Below are positions 56,994-64,000 of a stretch of 64,000 nucleotides of DNA, piece after piece; position 1 is the stretch's first letter; each line of letters begins with the position of its first letter. The notes under the pieces were generated by a model that saw only the letters and a program-made list of their open reading frames with translations, was not told where the DNA came from and searched no databases. The position numbers and the translations under genes are program-made. The stretch is from Luteimonas colneyensis (GTDB lineage: Bacteria; Pseudomonadota; Gammaproteobacteria; Xanthomonadales; Xanthomonadaceae), in contig NZ_JACSQJ010000001.1 in assembly GCF_014836665.1 (NCBI RefSeq), positions 310,001 through 374,000 of the forward strand, read 5' to 3'.

Positions 56994-58763
56994 TCAGGCC
57001 GCGCGGCGCGACGGAAGGCCGATCGCGGGCGCGGCCGTCGTCCGGCCCCCCGCTTCGCCGCGGCGCCCGGCGGCGTTCGCGGCCGCAGCGGCTCCGTCCC
57101 CTGCACGGGTTTCGCTTTCCTTACCCGCTTCGCCTTCCGCACCGCCTGCACCGTCCGCACCGTCCGCACCCGCTTCGGCTTCGGCTTCGGTTTCGGCTTC
57201 AGCTTCAGCTTCGGCTTCGGCGCCCGCGGCGGCTTCGTCTGCCGCCGCATCGCGCGCCTGCAGCTCCGCCAGCCACCCACCGGTGAAACCCGCGCGCTCC
57301 AGCCCGATGCGGATGTACGGATTCCGCTTCATCACTTCCCAGACGAAGCCGCTGCGGTGGTTGGCGATGCCGATCAGGATCGGCCCCTGGTCGATGCCGA
57401 TGTAGTCGCTGGCCACCCAGCCTCTCCCCGGCACGATGCGGCCGGTCTTGAGCGGGATGTCGTACTCGAAGCTGGGGTTGAAGGCGTCGAGGAAGCCGTA
57501 GCTGGAATACAGGTACTCGCCGTGCCGCTCCACCAGCGCCTCGGTCGCCGGCACCACCAGTTCCGGTGCGAACGGAAGCGAGGCGATCGCCGCGGTTGGC
57601 GCGATGGTACCGTCGTCGAAGGCCACGGCGATGCCGGCGCCGCGCGCACTGTAGTGCCGGAACTCGCGCAGCTGGCCCTCGTATTCCTGGTCGGTGCGCT
57701 GCGGGCCATCGCTGGCGGTCAGGCCCCAGATCTCGGGCCCATAGCCCTTCCAGCCCATCGGATTCTCGATCGCGTACGAACGCTGGGCATAGGTCGCGCG
57801 TCGCGAGTTCTCGAAATAGTCGATGCCGCGCCCGCGCATATAGGCGTCGCGGATGCCGCGGAAGTCGATCCAGGCGTGGCTGTACTGGTGGCCGAAATGC
57901 GGCGCGAAGCTGAGGTATTCCTGGCCCTGGAAAATGCCCCAGCTGTCGTCGTAGGTGCGCGTCCACGCCGTCCACGCCTCGGGCTCGACCGGATGCGTGG
58001 GCGAACCCAGCGCGAGGATGTAGACCAGCATCGCCTCGTCGTAGCCGGTCCAGTCGTGCTCGATGAAGCCGCGCTCCGGATACCAGCCCATCGACACCAG
58101 CGGCGGCCGCACCTGCATCCAGGGCCATTCGATGCGCCGGTAGAGCTCGTCGGCCACCTCGCGGATGCGCTGCTCGCGCGGGTCGTCGCCGTCGTAGTAC
58201 GACTGCGCGAACAGCACGCCCAGCATCATCAGACCCGTGTCCACGCTCGACAGCTCCACCCAGGGCTCGTAGCGGTGGCCGCTGCGCATGTCGAGGAAGT
58301 GGTAGAAGAAGCCGCGGTGGCCGATGGTGCCGGTGGCCTCGGGACCCTGCGGTGATTCCAGCAGGAACTCCAGCGTCAGCAGCGTCCGGTCGACCGCCTG
58401 CCGGCGGCTGATCCAGCCGTTCTCGATGCCGATGGGGTACGCCGTCAGCGCGAAGCCGATTGCCGCGATGCTCGCGAACGGACGCGACGGAAAGCGGTCC
58501 GGCGTCATCCCATTGCGCTCGTCGGTGGTGTCCCAGAAGAACTGGAAGGTGCGCTTCTCGATGTCGCGGAACAGCGGTGGCAGCGACCCGGGGCCCGGCT
58601 TCACCGCGTCCGGCGGCGGGGCGGTCACCACCACCTCCTCGATCGGCCCCGGGCGCGGCGGTTCGACGTTGGCCGGCTGCTCGCCGCGTCCGCACGCGGC
58701 GAGCAGCAGCACGCACGCGGCATAGGGCAGCAGGCGTGTCAACGGCAGGCCCCGCATCCGCAT
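56994..58763 (-). CDS. Glucoamylase-family (PF10091/GH144-like) lipoprotein, probable beta-1,2-glucanase
   Basis: A 589-residue exported hydrolase. The start at 58763 has GAGG about 10 bases upstream; the lipobox is LLAAC followed by Gly. The catalytic (alpha/alpha)6 domain (about 60-500) begins LFRDIEKRTFQFFWDTTDERNGMTPDRFPS and contains GHRGFFYHFLDMRSGHR, SSVDTGLMMLG, GYDEAMLVYILALGSP and YGFLDAFNPSFEYD, all hallmarks of the PF10091 family. Characterised members of GH144 are endo-beta-1,2-glucanases; assignment to that activity is by family resemblance. The last about 80 residues are a low-complexity Ala/Glu/Gly tail encoded by short tandem repeats. It lies 19 bases downstream of the TonB receptor gene. 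Confidence 0.88.
   Translation of the reverse strand: MRMRGLPLTRLLPYAACVLLLAACGRGEQPANVEPPRPGPIEEVVVTAPPPDAVKPGPGSLPPLFRDIEKRTFQFFWDTTDERNGMTPDRFPSRPFASIAAIGFALTAYPIGIENGWISRRQAVDRTLLTLEFLLESPQGPEATGTIGHRGFFYHFLDMRSGHRYEPWVELSSVDTGLMMLGVLFAQSYYDGDDPREQRIREVADELYRRIEWPWMQVRPPLVSMGWYPERGFIEHDWTGYDEAMLVYILALGSPTHPVEPEAWTAWTRTYDDSWGIFQGQEYLSFAPHFGHQYSHAWIDFRGIRDAYMRGRGIDYFENSRRATYAQRSYAIENPMGWKGYGPEIWGLTASDGPQRTDQEYEGQLREFRHYSARGAGIAVAFDDGTIAPTAAIASLPFAPELVVPATEALVERHGEYLYSSYGFLDAFNPSFEYDIPLKTGRIVPGRGWVASDYIGIDQGPILIGIANHRSGFVWEVMKRNPYIRIGLERAGFTGGWLAELQARDAAADEAAAGAEAEAEAEAETEAEAEAGADGADGAGGAEGEAGKESETRAGDGAAAAANAAGRRGEAGGRTTAAPAIGLPSRRAA
57149..57219. repeat. In-frame 9-bp and 6-bp tandem repeats in the GH144-like gene
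   Basis: About eight copies of the hexamer GCTTCG (57172-57219, two with a final A and one GTTTCG) encode an (Ala-Glu)n tail. Just beside it is a repeated ACCGTCCGC nonamer. Unit gain or loss would change tail length but not frame. Confidence 0.85.
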
Positions 58764-58782
58764 CAGTCGCGTCGCCTCACGA

Positions 58783-61752
58783 TCACCAGTTGAACCCCAT
58801 CGAAAGCTTGAACGTGCGCGTCGGCAACAGCTGGCTGGTCGGGCGGCCGAGATTCGGGTTCGGCTCGCCGGGCGCACCGAACCAGTCGTCGCGGCCATCG
58901 TAGTTCACCCAGTCGAACACGTTCAGCACGTCGCCGCGGACGTAGAAGCTCAGCCGCTCGCCGGCCTGCCAGGTGCGCTGCGCCGCGAGGTCGAACTGCT
59001 TGAAGCCGATCGATCCCTCGGGCGTGTAGTAATCGATGATGCAGTCGTTCCACCCGGCGAGGCAGTTGGTGCCCTGGCGCGGACTGGGGCTGGCCAGGCT
59101 CAGCTTGCCCGACAGGGTGATGCCCCAGGGCGCGTCATAGACGCCGGTCGCGACCATGCGGTGCTTCGGCACGCCGGTCGAGGCGAGCCAGCCGAAGCCC
59201 GAGAGGTCGGGATAGTCGAACGCTCCGCCCGACGTGGTATTGGCATTCTGCTCGGCGTCGGTATAGGTGTAGGCGAACGTCATGCCCCAGCGCGACGCCT
59301 GCGTGTACGGCTTGTCGATCTTCAGCGCGAGGCTGTTGGCCCGGGTCTCGAGCCCGTTGGTGCCGATGATCAGGCGGCCGTAGCCCGGCACGCCGAACGC
59401 GCCGTCGTCCCACGGCGGACCCCAGGTGGTGCCCGGCGCGAAGAAGTCGCCATCCGGCCGGCGGTTGCCGAGATGGAACACCAGCCCGTCGTGGCTGGTG
59501 ATGTGCGACAGCGTCACCTCGGTCACCCAGGGGCCGTAGAGGTTGCGCATGCCGAGGCTGAACTGGTCCGAGTACGGCGTCCTGATGTCGTTGTGCATCA
59601 GGTAGCGTTCGGCGCCCAGATTGGGGTTGGCCGCCACCAGCGCCTGCAGCGTCGCCGGATCGAAATAGCTCTCGTCCCAGGCCAGGCAGGTCGGACTGGC
59701 GCCGTCGCAGTCGTGGCCCGCGGTGTCGAACTGGTAGGTATACGGCGGGAAGCTGTACTTGGTGCTCTCCAGCGCCAGTTGGCTGAAGAGGTTGCGGTCG
59801 TACGAGCGCCCTGCGCCGCCGAAGATGACGTGGCGCTGGTCGCCGCGCAGGTCGTAGGAGAAGCCCAGCCTGGGCTGCCACGCGTCCTTGAAGTCGTCGC
59901 GCTCCGAGCCGGTGCTGATGTAGTCCTCGATGTCGATGCCGGAGCCCGGCGCGTTGATGTTGTCCCAGCCGCGCAGCGCCGCGACGTAGTCGGCCGGCGT
60001 CACGTAGTCCGTGTAGGCGGGATTGGTCTCGTAGTCCCAGCGCAGGCCGAGGTTGAGCGTGAGGTGCTCGTTGACCTCCCAGTCGTCCTGGAGGTAGAGC
60101 CCGTACTGCTTGCCGGACGTGGTCACGCCGCCGGTCGCCTCGCCCACCGGCGCGCCGAAGCGGACCTGGTACGGGATCGAGGTGTCCTGGCCGACGTCGT
60201 AGTAATACTGGGCGTTGTACGGGTTCTGCTCCAGCGACGTGATGTCGATGTCCTTGAACTTCACGCCCATCTTGATCGTGTGGTGGCCGTTCCACTCGAA
60301 GCTGTTGAACGTCAGGTCGTTCTGCAGCGACCAGCCCTTCTGTCCCTTGTCCTGGAAATCCGGGCCGCCGCCGGCCTGGAGGATGACGTCGTTGGGATTG
60401 GCGGTGGTCAGCACGTAGCCCGGCGCCAGGGTGTAGGCGCGCGGGCGCCAGCTCGCGTCCTCGTAGCCGACGTGGAAGTCGTTGAGGAAGCGCTCGCCGC
60501 TGAACTGGTAGCGCAGGTCGAGCCGGCGATCGTCGTTGTCCTTGGCGCTGCCGTACATCAGCGTGCGCGTGCCGTCGAAGTTGCCGAGCTCGGTTTCCTC
60601 GCGGACCTTGGCCGTCAGCTCGACCAGGTGGGCGTCGCCCGGCAGCCAGCTGAGCTTGCCGAAGTACATGTCCTGCTTGAACGGTGAGCTGAAGGTGCCG
60701 ACGAGCGGCTGCAATTCGGCCGGCAGCAGCCCCGGCGTGCTCGCGAAGCCCTGGCCGGGCACCACCGAACGCGGCGAGACGTACTCCTTGGCCTCGTACG
60801 CGAGGAAGAACTGCAGGCGGTCGCGGATGATCGGGCCTTCGAAGGAGGCGCCGTACTGCTCCTCGCGGAACTCGGCCTTCTCGCCCGATGCCTCCTCGCC
60901 CTCGGTCGGCGCACGCCAGTCGGTGGACGTGCGGTCCCAGAAGAAGCTGCCGCCGAACTCGTTGCTGCCCGAGCGCGTGACCGCGGTGATCGCGGCGCTG
61001 CCGAGCTGGTCATACTCGGCCTTGTAGTTGGAGGTGATCACCTTGTACTCGCCGATCGCCGCCTGCGGGAACGGATTGCCGCGGGTCGAGTCCTGGCCGC
61101 TGACGCCGCCGGGCAGCACGTAGTTCTTCTGCCCCACGCCGTCGATGAAGACGTTGATCGCGCTGGAGTCCTGCGCGCCCGAGCGCAGGCGGGTGGTCCC
61201 GTCGCTGCCCTGGGTGAACTGCACGCCGGGCACGGTGTCGGCGAAGGCCAGGAAGTTGCGCGTGCCCTGCGGCAGTGCCTGGATCTGCTTCGGCGTGATG
61301 TAGGTGGCCACCTCCGAGGTGCGGGTCTCGACCAGCACCTGGCCGGTCACGGTCACCGTGTCCAGCGTTTCGGCCTCCCCTGCCGTGGCGGTCTCGTCGA
61401 CGCCGCCCACGCCGAGGTCGAGCGTGGCCGTCTGGCCGACCCGCAGGGTGACGTTGCGGCTGTCGGTGCGGCCGCCGGCGCTGACGTCGATGCGGTAGCT
61501 GCCGGGCGGCAGGCCGCCGAGGCTGTAGCCGCCGTTGGTGACGCGCACGCTGCGGCGCAGGCCCGTGACCAGGTTGGTGGCGGTGACCTCGGCGTCGGTG
61601 GCCGGGGCGGAGTCCAGCATGACCTGCCCGCGCACGGTGGCGGCGGTGGACTGCGCAAGCGCCGGCGCCGTGCAGAGCATCAGGCCCGAGGCCAGGGCGG
61701 CGGCCAGCAGCGAGCGCTGGAGGGGAAGGTGTCGCGGGCGGTGCGTACTCAT
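58783..61752 (-). CDS. TonB-dependent outer-membrane receptor, Oar-like, with carboxypeptidase regulatory domain
   Basis: A 989-residue outer-membrane transporter. The signal peptide (residues about 10-34, LLAAALASGLMLCTAPALAQ) is followed by a carboxypeptidase-regulatory-like domain (about 38-120, TVRGQVMLDSAPATDAEVTATN and GLPPGSYRIDV). The plug domain is about 130-290 (LPQGTRNFLAFADTVPGVQF) and the rest is beta-barrel, ending in the aromatic FNW signal. Such receptors import oligosaccharides with TonB energy. The start at 61752 has GGAGA 9 bases upstream. It is followed directly by the GH144-like gene and ABC genes, suggesting glucan oligosaccharide uptake. It is preceded by lacI. Confidence 0.93.
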   Translation of the reverse strand: MSTHRPRHLPLQRSLLAAALASGLMLCTAPALAQSTAATVRGQVMLDSAPATDAEVTATNLVTGLRRSVRVTNGGYSLGGLPPGSYRIDVSAGGRTDSRNVTLRVGQTATLDLGVGGVDETATAGEAETLDTVTVTGQVLVETRTSEVATYITPKQIQALPQGTRNFLAFADTVPGVQFTQGSDGTTRLRSGAQDSSAINVFIDGVGQKNYVLPGGVSGQDSTRGNPFPQAAIGEYKVITSNYKAEYDQLGSAAITAVTRSGSNEFGGSFFWDRTSTDWRAPTEGEEASGEKAEFREEQYGASFEGPIIRDRLQFFLAYEAKEYVSPRSVVPGQGFASTPGLLPAELQPLVGTFSSPFKQDMYFGKLSWLPGDAHLVELTAKVREETELGNFDGTRTLMYGSAKDNDDRRLDLRYQFSGERFLNDFHVGYEDASWRPRAYTLAPGYVLTTANPNDVILQAGGGPDFQDKGQKGWSLQNDLTFNSFEWNGHHTIKMGVKFKDIDITSLEQNPYNAQYYYDVGQDTSIPYQVRFGAPVGEATGGVTTSGKQYGLYLQDDWEVNEHLTLNLGLRWDYETNPAYTDYVTPADYVAALRGWDNINAPGSGIDIEDYISTGSERDDFKDAWQPRLGFSYDLRGDQRHVIFGGAGRSYDRNLFSQLALESTKYSFPPYTYQFDTAGHDCDGASPTCLAWDESYFDPATLQALVAANPNLGAERYLMHNDIRTPYSDQFSLGMRNLYGPWVTEVTLSHITSHDGLVFHLGNRRPDGDFFAPGTTWGPPWDDGAFGVPGYGRLIIGTNGLETRANSLALKIDKPYTQASRWGMTFAYTYTDAEQNANTTSGGAFDYPDLSGFGWLASTGVPKHRMVATGVYDAPWGITLSGKLSLASPSPRQGTNCLAGWNDCIIDYYTPEGSIGFKQFDLAAQRTWQAGERLSFYVRGDVLNVFDWVNYDGRDDWFGAPGEPNPNLGRPTSQLLPTRTFKLSMGFNW

Positions 61753-61774
61753 GTCGAATGTCTCCGTGGGCCAG

Positions 61775-62708
61775 TCATGGCCCGGGACGGGAACCGGCGC
61801 ACTGGCTGGATCCGCGGATGACGAGCTGCGGCACGATGGATCGGATGCCGTCCCCTGCACCGGCCCCCTCCCTCGACTGCACCAGCAGCCGCAACGCGCT
61901 TGCCCCGAGCCCGGCGATATCTACCTGCATGGTGGTGAGCGCCGGGTGCACGAGGCGGGCCAGCGGGATGTCGTCGAAGCCGGCCACGGCGACCTCGCCC
62001 GGCACGTCCACGCCGGCGTCGGCGCAGGCCCGCAGACAGCCGATCGCCATGGCGTCGTTGGCGGCGAAGATCGCGTCCGGCCGCGGGGTCGAATTCCCGC
62101 AGCGCATCCTCGTACCCGCGCCGGCGCTCGCGCGCATCGCGGTTGTCGGCGGGGCCGGCCACGAAGGCGATCCTGCGGCGGCCCGCGTCCAGCAGGTGCC
62201 GCGTCATCCGGCGCGCCCCGGCATGGCCGTCGACCACCACCGCGGGCCAGCGGCCTTCCGGATCGGCGGCGTTGACGAGGACCGCGGGCAGCGCCGTGGA
62301 CAGCTGGCCGGCCAGCGGCAGGATGCCGCCGTCGGTCGGAGCCATCACCAGCACGCCATCGACGCGGCCGCGCATCGCCTGCAGAGCGGAGCCCTGCTCG
62401 CCGGGATCGCCGTGGTGGGCGGACAGCAGCAGGTGCAGGCCGTGCCCCCGCGCCTCCTGGCCGATGCCGCGGATCAGTTCGGAGAAGAACTCGCCGTGCA
62501 GGTCCGGCAGGACCACGCCGACGGTGCGGGTGCGCCGGCTGCTGAGCGCGCGTGCGGCCTGGTGCGGGGCGTAGTCCAGGCGACTGGCGACCTCCAGCAC
62601 GCGGTCGCGCACCCCCGCCGCGACGCCCTCCTGGCCATTGATCGCGCGCGAGACGGTGGCCACCGAGACCCCGGCTTCGCGCGCCACGTCCTTGATGGTG
62701 ACCGCCAT
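61775..62708 (-). pseudogene. LacI-family regulator, frameshifted
   Basis: The start (62708) encodes a normal LacI helix-turn-helix (TIKDVAREAGVSVATVSRAINGQ) and the first part of the sugar-binding domain (TVGVVLPDLHGEFFSELIRGIG). After RRGYEDALREF (EF at 62091-62096) the frame turns into Arg-rich nonsense that reads to 61749. A second frame resumes real LacI sequence from 62080: PDAIFAANDAMAIGCLRACADAGVDV and FDDIPLARLVHPALTTM, ending at 61775. In other LacI proteins about 30-35 residues separate these blocks but only a few remain here, so a deletion of about 25 codons (3n+2 bases) would explain both the loss and the shift. Either the regulator is inactive or the assembly is wrong. Confidence 0.8.
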
Positions 62709-62738
62709 GCGGGCCCCGACTCGCTGGATCGACCCGAA

Positions 62739-62752
62739 TGTAAACGGTTACA
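62739..62752. promoter_or_regulatory. Putative LacI-type operator upstream of lacI and the glucan operon
   Basis: TGTAAACGGTTACA is a near-perfect palindrome with the central CG typical of LacI-family operators, 31 bases upstream of the lacI start. It would allow autoregulation and control of the downstream receptor-glucanase-ABC genes. A nearly identical site is at 45797-45810. Confidence 0.65.
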
Positions 62753-62785
62753 GCCCGAGCGGCAAAGCCCCGCCGCCGGCCAGGA

Positions 62786-63085
62786 TCAGGGCAGCACCTT
62801 GCGGAACGGCCGCACCTCGACGCTCGCATACACGCCGGCGCCGACGTAGGGGTCGGCGTCCGCCCAGGCGCGCGCGTCCTCCAGCGAATCGAAGCGCGCG
62901 ATCACGATGCTGCCGGAGAACCCGGCCGGGCCCGGATCCTCCGCGTCCACGGCCGGGCACGGCCCCGCGACCAGCAGGCGGCCTTCGTCGCGCAGCGCCT
63001 GCAGGCGCGCAAGATGGGCGGCGCGCGCGGCCACGCGCCTGTCCAGCACGCCAGCGGCGTCACGGCCTTCGATCGCGTACCACAT
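62786..63085 (-). CDS. YciI-like protein (DGPF/EthD-type small protein)
   Basis: A 99-residue protein of the YciI family, a ferredoxin-like alpha-beta fold. Family features are the N-terminal [27 protein letters not shown], the GPCPA turn with a conserved acid nearby, and the C-terminal [21 protein letters not shown] (active-site-like Asp-Pro-Tyr). The start at 63085 gives the usual length of about 95-100. Family function is poorly known; some members are dehalogenase- or lactone-processing-like. The 339-base spacer on its right, before scpA, contains no recognisable gene or RNA. Confidence 0.9.
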   Translation of the reverse strand: MWYAIEGRDAAGVLDRRVAARAAHLARLQALRDEGRLLVAGPCPAVDAEDPGPAGFSGSIVIARFDSLEDARAWADADPYVGAGVYASVEVRPFRKVLP

Positions 63086-63424
63086 ACTCTGCTCCAAACG
63101 CGTGGCGGGCCGACATCGTAGCCGCAACCGGCCATGAAGCCCGCGGCGATCCGGGCTGGACAGCCCTCTCCGCTGCCATTACCCTGAATCCCGGTTCCGA
63201 GTGCCGGAACGCAGCGGCGGCGCAGTCCGCCCGTCCTGCCCCCGCCGGCCCACCCACGACCTCACTGCCACCGCGCCGCCACGGCTCCTGCCGTCGCGCC
63301 CGGCCGGAGTGGTCTGGCTGCAGTGCCCCGCGGCCGCCGGCCGCACAGGCGCCACCGCGTCCCGCCCCGGGGCCTGGCGCATGCGTTCCCAAGTTCGAGT
63401 GGCCCGGAGGGGGCCGCGACACCG

Positions 63425-64000
63425 ATGATCCAAGCCGGTCCAGACACCGCTGCCGCCGCCGCGCCCGACGCCCACGCGTCCGGGAGCGCGCCGATGCAGC
63501 AGGAAATCGCGCTGGCAACGGTGCACGGGCAGCCGCTGATGCAGCTGCCGCAGGACCTGTACATCCCGCCCGACGCGCTTGAAGTCATCCTCGAGGCCTT
63601 CGAGGGCCCGCTCGACCTGCTGCTGTACCTGATCCGGCGCCAGAACCTCGACATCCTCGACATCCCGGTGGCCGAGATCACCCGCCAGTACGTGTCCTAC
63701 ATCGACGTGATGCAGGAGCTGCGCTTCGAGCTGGCGGCCGAGTACCTGGTGATGGCCGCGATCCTGGCCGAGATCAAGTCGCGGATGCTGCTGCCGCGGC
63801 CGCCGTCGGAGGAAGGCCTCGAGGACGACCCGCGCGCCGACCTGGTCCGCCGGCTGCAGGAGTACGAGCGCTTCAAGCAGGCGGCGGAGGACATCGACAC
63901 CCTGCCCCGCATGGACCGCGACACCGCGCCCGCCAGCGCCTTCGTGCCGGAGCGGACGCTGCACCGCGAGCCGCCGCCGGTCGACCTGCGCGAGATGCTG
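63425..64000 (+). CDS. scpA: Segregation and condensation protein A, 3'-truncated by window edge
   Basis: The first 192 codons of the kleisin that bridges SMC heads. The kleisin N-terminal region is clear: EAFEGPLDLLLYLIRRQNLDILDIPVAEITRQYVSYI, then LAAEYLVMAAILAEIKSRMLLPRP. Two starts are possible: ATG 63425 (GGAGG 14 bases upstream, rather far) or ATG 63494 (GGGAG 7 bases upstream). The first 23 residues are Ala-rich and poorly conserved in type, so the later start is credible. The partner SMC is encoded at 35269-38772. The frame is open at the right edge. Confidence 0.92.
   Translation, partial: MIQAGPDTAAAAAPDAHASGSAPMQQEIALATVHGQPLMQLPQDLYIPPDALEVILEAFEGPLDLLLYLIRRQNLDILDIPVAEITRQYVSYIDVMQELRFELAAEYLVMAAILAEIKSRMLLPRPPSEEGLEDDPRADLVRRLQEYERFKQAAEDIDTLPRMDRDTAPASAFVPERTLHREPPPVDLREML

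Noticed and set aside
61775-62137. A separate 120-residue gene
   Set aside because: It encodes the C-terminal part of the LacI regulator in a shifted frame, so it is treated as part of the pseudogene.
63086-63424. Possible small gene or RNA in the yciI-scpA spacer
   Set aside because: I found no coding signature, tRNA-like fold or clear promoter; only GC-rich sequence preceding scpA.

Overview
The window is a piece of a very GC-rich, gene-dense chromosome. The gene set and protein sequences point to a gammaproteobacterium of the Xanthomonadaceae/Lysobacteraceae (Lysobacter, Luteimonas, Stenotrophomonas or Xanthomonas relatives). Supporting signs are the smc-zipA-ligA block, a GyrA with Gln at position 83, a large Oar-like TonB-dependent receptor, and short inverted repeats built on TGTAGGAGC. 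The assignment is inferred from sequence only. I see no rRNA, tRNA, CRISPR array, transposase or prophage.

Layout. 1-3459 (+): the end of an ABC-2 permease gene, a YggN-like lipoprotein, a secreted GSGD-repeat protein and a tandem universal stress protein. 3484-8992: fumC (-), a 560-bp spacer with two large nested palindromes, then purB, the L16 oxygenase roxA and a GNAT fusion (+). 9183-14837 (+): the complete 2-oxoglutarate dehydrogenase operon sucA-sucB-lpdA. 14967-18728: a LOG-family enzyme, acuI, pilH, cbpA (-) and a peroxiredoxin. 18763-30365 (-): pbpC-yfhM, gyrA and mtnA, with repeats between them. 30509-38772 (-): epmA, a GNAT, ligA, zipA and smc, where ligA, the GNAT gene and epmA overlap by 4 bases. 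38914-44622: an LVIVD beta-propeller protein, a CadC-like regulator and, divergently, a secreted ATP-dependent DNA ligase.

44638-62708 is the accessory part and reads as a beta-glucan utilisation locus. A LacI-type regulator gene precedes a TonB-dependent receptor, a GH144/PF10091-type lipoprotein glucanase, a lipoprotein sugar-binding protein, two ABC permeases and a secreted six-hairpin glycosidase, all on the minus strand and mostly overlapping or nearly touching. The ATPase that would power the permeases lies about 8 kb further on, divergent from a GH1 beta-glucosidase and 6-phosphogluconolactonase. The proposed flow is: outer-membrane uptake, periplasmic cleavage, ABC import, cytoplasmic hydrolysis to glucose, then oxidation through 6-phosphogluconate. 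A shared 14-bp operator-like sequence lies in front of lacI and between the ATPase and GH1 genes. The lacI gene itself is frameshifted and appears to have lost about 25 codons, so the locus may be deregulated, or the assembly may be wrong here.

An 851-residue protein of unknown function (48086-50641, -), with a glycine-rich hydrophobic core and no Sec signal, sits at the 3' end of that operon and is the least explained gene. The window ends with a YciI-like protein (-) and the start of scpA (+).
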